DNA of 64,000 nt from CAVSDF01 sp963726715 (GTDB lineage: Bacteria; Bacteroidota; Rhodothermia; Rhodothermales; BA12). Made by a program: the position numbers and the translations under genes. The notes beneath the pieces were generated by a model. The model saw only the letters and a list, made by a program, of their open reading frames with translations, had not been told where the DNA came from and made no database searches. Each line of letters begins with the position of its first letter. Within the stretch, counting starts at the first letter, position 1. Shown one piece after another: positions 49,597 to 57,077 of the stretch. Where the stretch lies: positions 62,001 through 126,000 of the forward strand of contig CAVSDF010000008.1 of the NCBI GenBank assembly GCA_963726715.1, in the 5' to 3' direction.

Positions 49597-50031
49597 TCAC
49601 TCCAGCCGCGCCGCGTCGAAGCGGAGGGCGCGGACGGTCCACGTGTCGCCGTCGAGGGCGAGGCGCACCTGCACGGTCATCGAGGTGCCGTCTTCGGCGT
49701 CGTAGCGGCCGGAGATGAGGTACGCGCTGCCCGCGGCCATCCGGTGGTCGATGCGGAAGCGCGCCGCCGGGTGCTCGCCGAAGAAGCGGTCGAGGACGAA
49801 GGGCGCCTGTGCGCGGCTGTATACGCCACTGCCGTCGGGAAGCGACACCTCGACGCGGTCGCCGAGGAGCCGCCCGAGGTCGGCCGCGCGGCCCTCGGCG
49901 AGCGCGCGTTCGAGTGCGGGAAGGATCGGCGGCGCCGTCTGCGCGCGTGCCACCGCCACAGGCGCGGTTGCAACGAGGACGACGAGCGCGGCGCGGACGA
50001 ACGGGGAGGCGGCGGGCGGGAGCAGGCGCAT
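49597..50031 (-). CDS. DUF4783-like exported protein
   Basis: 144 residues from MRLLPPAASPFVRAALV; the longer frame would include a repeat element. The signal peptide ends VAVARA. The mature domain has the compact NTF2-like pattern of Bacteroidota DUF4783: ALAEGRAADLGRLLGDRVEVSL, QAPFVLDRFFGEHP, FRIDHRMAAGSAYLISGRY. No enzymatic motif is visible. It is likely a small periplasmic binding protein. Monocistronic as far as can be seen. Confidence 0.78.
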   Translation of the reverse strand: MRLLPPAASPFVRAALVVLVATAPVAVARAQTAPPILPALERALAEGRAADLGRLLGDRVEVSLPDGSGVYSRAQAPFVLDRFFGEHPAARFRIDHRMAAGSAYLISGRYDAEDGTSMTVQVRLALDGDTWTVRALRFDAARLE

Positions 50032-50143
50032 CGGAGCAGGGATGGATCGAACAGCAGTCCGGGAGTCACGCAAGAAACAGGCCGCACGGCACGATTCAAA
50101 CATCCGACGCTCCACTCCTTCCGATGCGTACGCCCTCACGTGG

Positions 50144-50163
50144 GGGACGTGCTTGCACGTCCC
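50144..50163. repeat. Palindromic repeat GGGACGTGCTTGCACGTCCC, copy 4
   Basis: Same 20-nt palindrome as copy 1, again followed by GC. It lies in the 220-nt gap between the DUF4783 gene and the ferritin-like operon. Confidence 0.8.
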
Positions 50164-50192
50164 GCCCTGTTCGTCCCTCACCACCACAACGC

Positions 50193-50228
50193 AAAACAGG
50201 CCGGAGACCCCGTGAGGTCTCCGGCCTG
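50193..50228 (-). terminator. Intrinsic terminator of the ferritin-like operon
   Basis: A perfect 13-bp stem (CAGGCCGGAGACC at 50197-50209; complement 50216-50228) is followed on the minus strand by TTTT (50193-50196). Confidence 0.8.
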
Positions 50229-50251
50229 CGCACGGAGCGTGCAGCGCGGTG

Positions 50252-51037
50252 TCAGCCCGCGATGAACGGATCGGCGATCGCGAGCACGGCGGCGGGCGTC
50301 AGCGGCTCGTCGAAGGCTTCGGTCACGGCGGAGGCCGGGACGCCCGAGATCGTGCCGGTGAAGTTGACCGTCTCCTCGCCGTTGTAGATGGCCTGGAGGG
50401 CCGCCACATCGGTCTGGTTGCCGGTGATCCAGCCCTTCTGCCCGCGCAGCTGGCGGATGCGCGCGGCGTGGCGCGCCTCGACCGAGTGGATCTGGAGCGC
50501 GACCGTCAGGGTGTCGGTGCCTTTCAGCTCGGGCGCGCGGCCCTTGTACGCGCGGACGCCGGTGTCCTCGAAGCCCTGCGAGAGCGCGAGGAAGGTCTGG
50601 TAGTCCGAGAAGGGACGGAAGGGGCCGTTGTTGGCGCCGTTGCCGCCGGTGAAGTCGAACACCGGCTTGGCGACGGCCTGACCACCAAGGACGCTCTTGA
50701 GAAGCGCCACGTGCTGCGTCTCGTGCGTCGAGATGAGGGAGACGTAGGTGCGCGCGGCGCCCGCCGGGACGACGCCCGACTGGAGACCCATGCGGTAGAA
50801 TTCGTCTTCGAGGTACTCGAGCGTCAGCGCGTAGTTGAGCACCGCTGCGACGGAGGCGGGCACGGTCTGCCCGAAGGCGGACTGGGCCGAGAGGCCAAAG
50901 GCGACCGGGAGCGACGTGAGGACGGCGGCGCCGAGGCCCGCCTTCGCGGCCTTGCCGAGCGCCTCGCGGCGGTTCAGGCGCACGCGCTCGAGGATCTCGG
51001 GGTCGACCGAGGAGAGGAAGTGTTCGTTGGGATTCAT
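50252..51037 (-). CDS. Tat-exported ferritin-like protein 1
   Basis: 261 residues from MNPNEHFLSSVDPE. A twin-Arg signal (LNRREALGKAAKAGLGAAV) ends near SAFGQ. The mature part is a four-helix ferritin-like domain with candidate di-metal ligands in ALTLEYLEDEFY, STHETQHVALL, GFEDTGVRAY and HSVEARHAARIRQL. This is the pattern of ferritin-like exported proteins common in Bacteroidota and Proteobacteria. The role is probably metal or redox handling outside the cytoplasm. It starts 4 nt after the stop of the upstream paralogue. Confidence 0.88.
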   Translation of the reverse strand: MNPNEHFLSSVDPEILERVRLNRREALGKAAKAGLGAAVLTSLPVAFGLSAQSAFGQTVPASVAAVLNYALTLEYLEDEFYRMGLQSGVVPAGAARTYVSLISTHETQHVALLKSVLGGQAVAKPVFDFTGGNGANNGPFRPFSDYQTFLALSQGFEDTGVRAYKGRAPELKGTDTLTVALQIHSVEARHAARIRQLRGQKGWITGNQTDVAALQAIYNGEETVNFTGTISGVPASAVTEAFDEPLTPAAVLAIADPFIAG

Positions 51038-51041
51038 CGGT

Positions 51042-51752
51042 TCAGAAGTTGCGAGCGGAAACGGACTGGCGGATGAAGGCACCGGCGGCGCGGAGGACCA
51101 CGTCGGGCTTGAGGGCGCCGTCGAGGCCGTTCGCGGGGGCGGAGCCGTTTCCGATGTCGGTGAGGTTGGCGAAGCTGTCGGAGCCGGGGGCGAGAAGCTC
51201 GCGGATGACGGCGGCGTGGCGCGCCTCGACCGAGACGATCTTGCCCGCGGCCGTCAGGTAGCCGCTGTCCTTGATGTACTTGCCCGCGCCGTTGTAGGCG
51301 GCGACGCCGAGGTCCTCGAACGTCTTGGCGGTCGTGAGAACGCTCGTGCGGTCGTTGAAGCGGATCGCGTCGAAGTTCGGGGTGAGCGCGCCGATGGCGT
51401 TCGAGCCGAGAGCCCCCTTGAGGAACTCGCGGTGAATGACCTCGTGGTTGCGCACGTCGGTCAGGATCGTCATTTCAGCGCTCGTCATGCCCGAGTAGGG
51501 CGCCGAGATGACCTGGACGTAGAACGCGGCTTCGAGCTGTTCGAGCGCGTAGGCGTAGTTGAGGACGCCGAAGTCGTTCGAGAAGTCGAGCTTGACGTCG
51601 GCGTCGTTGTTGTCGTCGTTGCTGTCGCAGGCCGAAAGGGCGAGCGTCGCAGCGCCGGCGACACCGGCGAGGCCGAGGAAGCCTCGGCGCGACGTGGCCG
51701 ACGGTCCCACGATGGGGGTGTCGGCGCGTTCGAGGAAGGAGAGGAAGTGCAT
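51042..51752 (-). CDS. Tat-exported ferritin-like lipoprotein 2
   Basis: 236 residues. The N-terminus combines a twin-Arg motif (TSRRGFLGLAGVAGAATLAL) with a lipobox Cys (LSAC), followed by an Asp/Asn-rich linker. The ferritin-like helices carry AYALEQLEAAFY, VRNHEVIHREFL, TFEDLGVAAY and VSVEARHAAVIREL, parallel to protein 1. The pair probably forms a heteromer, one subunit lipid-anchored. First gene of the operon; its promoter overlaps a 14-nt palindrome. Confidence 0.88.
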   Translation of the reverse strand: MHFLSFLERADTPIVGPSATSRRGFLGLAGVAGAATLALSACDSNDDNNDADVKLDFSNDFGVLNYAYALEQLEAAFYVQVISAPYSGMTSAEMTILTDVRNHEVIHREFLKGALGSNAIGALTPNFDAIRFNDRTSVLTTAKTFEDLGVAAYNGAGKYIKDSGYLTAAGKIVSVEARHAAVIRELLAPGSDSFANLTDIGNGSAPANGLDGALKPDVVLRAAGAFIRQSVSARNF

Positions 51753-51780
51753 GGAGAAAGCCGGGGGTCTGGTGGGCGTG

Positions 51781-51813
51781 GGCGAACGTTCGCCAATTCC
51801 AATCCCCCATCAA
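51781..51813 (-). promoter_or_regulatory. Promoter of the ferritin-like operon with overlapping 14-nt palindrome
   Basis: On the minus strand TTG (51813-51811), 20 nt, then AACGTTCG (51790-51783), ending 30 nt before the ATG at 51752. The perfect palindrome GGCGAACGTTCGCC (51781-51794) covers the -7 box, a typical repressor-site position. The adjacent STAND ATPase or a metal/redox regulator elsewhere could bind here. Confidence 0.45.
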
Positions 51814-51949
51814 CAGTCCACACGCTGTTCACTTTCAGGCCATGGAGCAGGCGTTACCGGTCCGTAGCGCGCCGTTACGCTCCCGTTGCCCGCATCGGAC
51901 AGCCTCCGGGCGCTGTTCGTGTGACTGTCCACACTGCTCACCCACGTAG

Positions 51950-54103
51950 TTACGTGTTCGTCGCACCACCCGTCCGCTCGCCGCCTGCGGCGCTCTCGGT
52001 CTCGACGATCCAGAGTGCATCGGCGAGGGCTTCGGTGGCGCGGCGGCGGTGGCGGCGGTAGGTGCTGAACGGCAGGCCGAGGTGCTCGGCGACGCGCTCC
52101 TGCGTGGCGATCGACGAGAAGAACGACGCGTCGAGCGCGAGCGCGAGCGGGCGTGTCCGCGGCACAGCGGCCATGCGCTCGATGGCCTCGCGGATGACGG
52201 CGACGAGTGCCTCGCCCGTGTCGCGGCGGTCGCCCACGAGGCGCGTCTCGGCGAGCACCGTCCGCGCGAGCTGATCCGGGCGTCGGGCGCAGCGCAGCGC
52301 CTCATCGACGGCGTCGCCGAAGGCCTTGCGCGAGAGCACACGCCGCGCCTGCGTCGTTGGCGCCGGGGGCGCCGGATCGAGGCCGAACCGGGCAATGCGA
52401 CCGAGCCACGCATCGGGCGGCACGCGTCGCCAGTCGTGCCCGAAGACACCGTAGACGCGCCCGCCGATCTCGAAATCGGCATCGGTCATCCGGTCGAGGC
52501 CCGCGACGGCCATGACGAGCTGCCACAGGCCGACATCGGCGAAGGGCAGCAGGCTGACAGCGAGGCCGGGCGTGGCGAGGTAGTGCCGCACCGTCTCGAC
52601 GAAGATGAGCGCCTGCACCGGGGAGACGTTCTGGTAGGTCTCCGACGCCATCCAGAAGCGGAACAGCGTCGCGTGCTCGTGGCTGCGCAGCGGCGCGACG
52701 CCCCCGGCGACGCGGAGGGCGGCTTCGACGGCGGGGTCGCCGTGGGTGTCGGCGCCGGGCGCGAGGCGCAGCGTCATCAGGAAGCCGACGAGGGCCGGGG
52801 CGGAGGCGGCGAGGTCGGGACCGTGGTCCTCGTAGACGCGCGCGGTGCTCGGGTCGCGCGTGAGCCAGAGGCGCGCCCACTGCGCGCTCGCGGCGCCCTC
52901 GTGCGCCTCGGTGAGGGCCACGAGACGGTCGATGTCGGCGGTGGTGGCGGCGCGGGTGCGCCAGCGGCGCGGCGCGTCGGTGCGCAGCGGCCGCACGAGC
53001 AGCTCGAAGAAGGGCCGCACGATGGGGTTGTCGCGCAGCAGGAAGAGGTAGTCGGCGAGAAGTGGCGCGAAGTCTGCCTCGGCGGCGCGGATGAGGCGCG
53101 CGGCATAGGCCCCGCGGGCGCGGACGTGGAGGTCGTCGAAGCGGACCGGGTTGCGCCACCGCGCGTCCTGCGTGAGCACGTCCTGAACGAGCGGGTGCAG
53201 GCCGAGGCCGAGGCCGAGGCGCTCGGTGATGGCGAGCTGGCTCAGCCACTCGAAGCGCTCGCGCGCGTCGTCGCGCCCGAGAAGCGCAGCGAGGAGCGGT
53301 TCGTCGAGCGTGCGCACGAGCGCGGCGGCGGTGAGCGCGTCGCGGGCGTCGTCGCTGTCGATGCCTGCGGCGAACCGGGAGACGAGGGCGCCGATGAGGG
53401 CGGGGGCGGCGAGCGGCTCGAACGCCTCGTTGGGCACCTGTACGGCCACATCGGCGGCGAGGGCGAGCGCGAGCGGATGGCCGTAGGCGAAGGCGAGGAT
53501 CGGCGCGTGTGCCGCGTCGTCCACGCCGCGGGTGCGCAGGAGGGCGCGGCTGTCCTCCTTGCCGAGCGGCCCGAGCGGAAGTGCCTGCACGAGGCGCCGC
53601 ACGACCGGATCGGCGCGCCACGCAGGCGGCGCCTCCGTCGTGGCGGCGACGAGGCACACGTCGGCGGGCAGGCGCGGGAAGACGCGCTCGAAGAGCGGCA
53701 CGACGAGGCCGGGCACGAGGGCGTCGATGAACCACACGGCCACGCGCGCCTCGCCGTCGCCGGTCGCACTGCCGCTCGCGCCGCCGGGCGTGGCGGTGAG
53801 GGTGGCGAGGGCGGTGTCGAGGGCGTTGGGGCCGTCGACCGCCGAGGCGTCGAGCCACGCCGTCGCGTGGCCCGAGGTGCGCGCGCAGGCCGCCATATGC
53901 CGCAGCAGGGCCGTCTTGCCGATGCCGGGAGGGCCGCTCACGAGGAGCGCGACGGGCGGATGGGCCGGTTGGACGCCCGAAGACGGGCTGCCGGAGTCGG
54001 GCGCGCCGGGCGCCGCGAGGAGGCGCCGGAAGGTCTCCTGCTCGGACTCACGTCCAACGAAGAGTTCGGCGCGGAGCCGGTCCATCTCGGATTGCCAGGG
54101 CAT
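51950..54103 (-). CDS. STAND-type ATPase with C-terminal DNA-binding-like region
   Basis: 717 residues; an ATG at 54085 (MDRLRAELFVGRE) is an alternative start. N-terminal AAA/STAND ATPase: FVGRESEQETFRRLL, Walker A SGPPGIGKTALL, Walker B-like VAVWFIDALV. A winged-helix and long helical (TPR-like) middle follow. The C-terminus TQERVAEHLGLPFSTYRRHRRRATEALADALW resembles a helix-turn-helix found at the end of many predicted regulatory ATPases. It is probably a signal-dependent transcription regulator. It lies 197 nt from the divergently controlled ferritin-like operon start, on the same strand. Confidence 0.82.
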   Translation of the reverse strand: MPWQSEMDRLRAELFVGRESEQETFRRLLAAPGAPDSGSPSSGVQPAHPPVALLVSGPPGIGKTALLRHMAACARTSGHATAWLDASAVDGPNALDTALATLTATPGGASGSATGDGEARVAVWFIDALVPGLVVPLFERVFPRLPADVCLVAATTEAPPAWRADPVVRRLVQALPLGPLGKEDSRALLRTRGVDDAAHAPILAFAYGHPLALALAADVAVQVPNEAFEPLAAPALIGALVSRFAAGIDSDDARDALTAAALVRTLDEPLLAALLGRDDARERFEWLSQLAITERLGLGLGLHPLVQDVLTQDARWRNPVRFDDLHVRARGAYAARLIRAAEADFAPLLADYLFLLRDNPIVRPFFELLVRPLRTDAPRRWRTRAATTADIDRLVALTEAHEGAASAQWARLWLTRDPSTARVYEDHGPDLAASAPALVGFLMTLRLAPGADTHGDPAVEAALRVAGGVAPLRSHEHATLFRFWMASETYQNVSPVQALIFVETVRHYLATPGLAVSLLPFADVGLWQLVMAVAGLDRMTDADFEIGGRVYGVFGHDWRRVPPDAWLGRIARFGLDPAPPAPTTQARRVLSRKAFGDAVDEALRCARRPDQLARTVLAETRLVGDRRDTGEALVAVIREAIERMAAVPRTRPLALALDASFFSSIATQERVAEHLGLPFSTYRRHRRRATEALADALWIVETESAAGGERTGGATNT

Positions 54104-54143
54104 GGACGGCGTGTGGCGCTAAAAATGGTCGTTCAGACAGAGG

Positions 54144-54191
54144 CGCAATATATGGCCCGGCCAAATCTGCCACGCACGGCCGTGTATACAC
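54144..54191 (-). promoter_or_regulatory. AT-rich control patch of the STAND ATPase gene
   Basis: On the minus strand TATATTGCG (54152-54144) is a good -7 box, 40 nt before the ATG. The perfect palindrome GTGTATACAC (54182-54191) lies 30 nt further up. This is the most AT-rich intergenic patch in the second half of the window. TTTGG at 54166-54162 is too close to act as -33. Confidence 0.35.
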
Positions 54192-54227
54192 CCGGCGTGC
54201 GCGTCGTCGGCGCCGCCCGGTCGTCGC

Positions 54228-56762
54228 CTACCGCAGCGTCACGACCGTCACGCCCGCGCCGCCCGCCTCGGGGCGCGCGTCCTCGACGCCGAGCACGTCG
54301 GGTTCGCCCGCGAGCCAGTCGCGGATCGTGGCGCGGAGGGCGCCGGTGCCCTTGCCGTGGAGGATGTCGACGGCCCCGACGCCTGCCGCGACGGCGGAGT
54401 CGAGGAAGCGCGGCAGGTCGGCGAGGGCTTCGTCGGCCCGCAGGCCGCGCACGTCGAGGCGCGTCGAGGCCGAGAGGATGGGCATCGACGCCGACGCCGT
54501 CCGGCGCACCTCGATCTCCTGCGCCTTTTTGCCGCCGACGCGCCGGAGCCGCCCGAGCGCCACGCGCATCCGAAACGCCCCCGCCGCGACGACCGCCTCG
54601 CCCTTCTCGACCGACATGACCGTCCCCACCGTCGTCCCCTCATCGACGATCACCTGATCGCCCGTCGCAAACGCGGGCGCCGGGGTCGCCTTGGAGGCCG
54701 CCTGCACCGGCCCGCTTGTCGCCCCGCTGGCCGGGCCGCGCGCCTGCGCCGTCTGCCGCCGCTCGGTCTTCTGCTGGCGCCGCTCGACGCTCGCGCGGAC
54801 GGCGGCGAGGGCTTCGCGCGCGGCTTTCGTGGCCTCCGGCTCGGCCTGCGCCTCCTTGATCTCGCGCACCGTGCGCTCGACGGCGGCGTTGGCCTCGCGG
54901 ACGATGCGGGCGGCGTCGGCGAGGGCTTCGGCGCGGAGGGCGTCGCGCTGGCGGCGCAATTCGCCGCGCCGGTGCTCGAAGTCGGTGCGGATGCGGGCCG
55001 CCTCGGCGCTCGCGGTGGCGAGGTCGGCGCGCTCGCGGTCGAGCGTCGCCACGCGCGCCTGGACGTCGAGCAGGAGGTCTTCGAGCGATCCCTGCCGCTC
55101 GCCCGCGAGGCTGCGCGCACGCGCGATGACAGACGCGTCGAGGCCGCCGCGCTCGGCGATCTCGAAGGCGTACGACGAGCCGGGGATGCCCGCGGCGAAG
55201 CGGTACGTCGGCGCGAGGGTCTCGCGGTCGAACACCATCGCCCCGTTGGCGACGTGCGGATGGGCGTGCGCGAACGCTTTGAGCGCCCCGACGTGCGTCG
55301 TCGCCACGACCCGCCCGTCGCCCGCGACGATGCGCTCGACGACCGACTGCGCGAGCGGTCCACCCTCGGCCGGGTCGGTGCCGGTCCCCGCCTCGTCGAG
55401 CAACACGAGTGCGCCGCGCATCGCCGCGCCCGGATCGCCGCGCCGCTCACCACTCACGATGTGGCGCAGCCGGGCCACGTGCGACGAGAACGTCGAGAGG
55501 TCGTCGTCGAGGTTCTGCGCATCGCCGATGTCGGCGTAGAGCCGCGCAAACGCGTCGACGCGGGTGCCGGGCGCTGCGGGCAGCAGCAGCCCCGCGGCCT
55601 GCATCAGGGCGAAGAGGCCGACGGTTTTGAGCGCGACGGATTTGCCGCCCGCGTTCGGGCCGGTGATGACGAGGCCGCGCGTCTCGCCGTCGAGGCGAAG
55701 CGTGAGCGGCACGACGGCGCGGGCGGGGTGGTGAGGTGGTGAGGTGGTGAGGGTGTGGGAGGCAGAGGCGCCGCCCGGTTGGGCGTGTCCCCCGCGCTCG
55801 GCCTCGGCGGCGAAGCGGAGCACGAGCGCCGGATGCCGCGCCGCGCGCAGGTCGACGATGCCCTCGTCGCCCATCTCCGCAGGCACCGCGTCGAGTTCGA
55901 CGGCGAGGCGCGCCTTGGCCCGCACGACGTCGAGCGCCACGAGCGCGCGGTGGCTGTCCTTGATCTCCGGCAGCCGCGCCCGCACGGCGGCGGAGGCCTC
56001 GGCGAGCACGCGCTCGACTTCTCTGGCCTCGGCGAGTTCGGCCTCGCGCACGTCGTTGGCGGCGTCGAAGACCGCCGCGGGTTCGAGGAAAACCGTCTGC
56101 CCGGTCGCGCTCACGTCGTGGACGACGCCGGGAATCTTGCGCCGCGCCTCGGCCTTGAGCGCGATCACGAGGCGGCCCGCGCGCACCGTCGGTTCGTCGG
56201 CGGCGGCGATGCCGAGGGCGGCGGCGCGCTTGAGTTCGCCGACGACGGCGTCGCGGTGGCTCTGCCGCAGCCGCACGAGGTCGCGTCGCAGGCGTCGGAG
56301 CGCGTCGGAGGCGTCGTCGCGGACGGTGCCCTCGTCCGAGATCGTGCGCGCGAGGCGGGCCTCGACGTCGGGGAGCGGCGTCAGGGCGTCGGCGAGGGGG
56401 GCCAGGTCGGGGTGGCGGGCGCGGCGCACGTCGAGGTAGGCGCGCATCCGGCGCGCGGTGTCGAGGGCCATGCGGACGGCCAGCAGGTCTTCGGGGGCCG
56501 CCGTGCCGCCCTCGGGCGCGACGCGGCGGAGGACGCTCCGCAGGTCGGGCATCCGCTCGAACGGCAGTGGATCGTCGAAGCGCAGCACCTCGGCGAGGGC
56601 GGCGACGCGGGCGATCTCGCGGCGGGCGGCGTCGGCGTTCGTGAACGGTCCGAGCGCGGCGAGGCGGTCGGCGGCCTCGCGCCCGAGGGCGTGCGTGGCG
56701 AGGCGCGCGCGCACGGCGTCGAAGCCGAGCAGGGCAGGGGCGGTGTCGGGGAAGACGGTCAT
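54228..56762 (-). CDS. mutS2: MutS2 family endonuclease/ATPase with Smr domain
   Basis: 844 residues from MTVFPDTAPALLGFDAVRAR. The MutS core ATPase has Walker A ITGPNAGGKSVALKTVGL and Walker B LLDEAGTGTDPAEGG. A coiled-coil clamp rich in Arg/Ala/Glu follows, and the C-terminal Smr domain has LDVRGLRADEALADL and the nuclease-type DILHGKGTGALR. MutS2 proteins suppress recombination or split collided ribosomes. Unusual: about 26 residues (around 325-350, TLTTSPPHHPAR) inserted just before the Walker A strand are encoded by a GGTGGTGAG-type repeat like those between genes. Confidence 0.94.
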   Translation of the reverse strand: MTVFPDTAPALLGFDAVRARLATHALGREAADRLAALGPFTNADAARREIARVAALAEVLRFDDPLPFERMPDLRSVLRRVAPEGGTAAPEDLLAVRMALDTARRMRAYLDVRRARHPDLAPLADALTPLPDVEARLARTISDEGTVRDDASDALRRLRRDLVRLRQSHRDAVVGELKRAAALGIAAADEPTVRAGRLVIALKAEARRKIPGVVHDVSATGQTVFLEPAAVFDAANDVREAELAEAREVERVLAEASAAVRARLPEIKDSHRALVALDVVRAKARLAVELDAVPAEMGDEGIVDLRAARHPALVLRFAAEAERGGHAQPGGASASHTLTTSPPHHPARAVVPLTLRLDGETRGLVITGPNAGGKSVALKTVGLFALMQAAGLLLPAAPGTRVDAFARLYADIGDAQNLDDDLSTFSSHVARLRHIVSGERRGDPGAAMRGALVLLDEAGTGTDPAEGGPLAQSVVERIVAGDGRVVATTHVGALKAFAHAHPHVANGAMVFDRETLAPTYRFAAGIPGSSYAFEIAERGGLDASVIARARSLAGERQGSLEDLLLDVQARVATLDRERADLATASAEAARIRTDFEHRRGELRRQRDALRAEALADAARIVREANAAVERTVREIKEAQAEPEATKAAREALAAVRASVERRQQKTERRQTAQARGPASGATSGPVQAASKATPAPAFATGDQVIVDEGTTVGTVMSVEKGEAVVAAGAFRMRVALGRLRRVGGKKAQEIEVRRTASASMPILSASTRLDVRGLRADEALADLPRFLDSAVAAGVGAVDILHGKGTGALRATIRDWLAGEPDVLGVEDARPEAGGAGVTVVTLR
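55728..55755. repeat. GGTGGTGAG repeat inside mutS2
   Basis: Three copies of GTGGTGAG run head to tail on the plus strand within the mutS2 frame. The same motif forms the G/T-rich arms of intergenic modules (for example 24750-24800). The insertion keeps the reading frame. Confidence 0.7.
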
Positions 56763-56826
56763 GATGCCGCCCGAACGCCGCCCGGCCGCGTTTTCGCCCC
56801 GCATCGGCGGTGAGGAATGCGTGGGG

Positions 56827-57027
56827 GTGTTGGTTGTTGGCCGTTGGTCGCGGGATGGGTGCGGTGGCGGGTGGCGCACGAGAGGGACGGTGGCGGGTTG
56901 GGCACGATGTGTAGTGCCCCGTCGCGCCTCGCCCCCGCCCGTCGCGCATCGCCCCCGCCCGTCGCGCATCGCCCCCGCCCGTCGCGCATCGCCCTCGATC
57001 CACCAACAACAAACGACCAACGACAAA
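56827..57027. repeat. Intergenic inverted-repeat module 4 (G/T arm ... C/A arm)
   Basis: The left arm has TGTTGGTTGTTGGCCGTTGG (56828-56847); the right arm CACCAACAACAAACGACCAA (57001-57020) is its imperfect reverse complement. The centre includes the 20-nt tandem array 56921-57000. Lies between divergent mutS2 and the HI0933-like gene. Confidence 0.65.
56921..57000. repeat. Four tandem 20-nt repeats
   Basis: The unit GTCGCGCATCGCCCCCGCCC is repeated four times without spacers; the two inner copies are identical and the outer two slightly diverged. It lies inside module 4, about 80 nt before the next start codon, so copy number could affect the leader or promoter. Confidence 0.85.
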
Positions 57028-57077
57028 CCCCGAGACCCGCACCACGTTGGCGACGATCCATTCTCCCGCCCCGCTCG

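Noticed and set aside
56921..57000. Possible CRISPR array
   Set aside because: The 20-nt units are directly adjacent with no spacers, there are only four, and no cas genes are present in the window.
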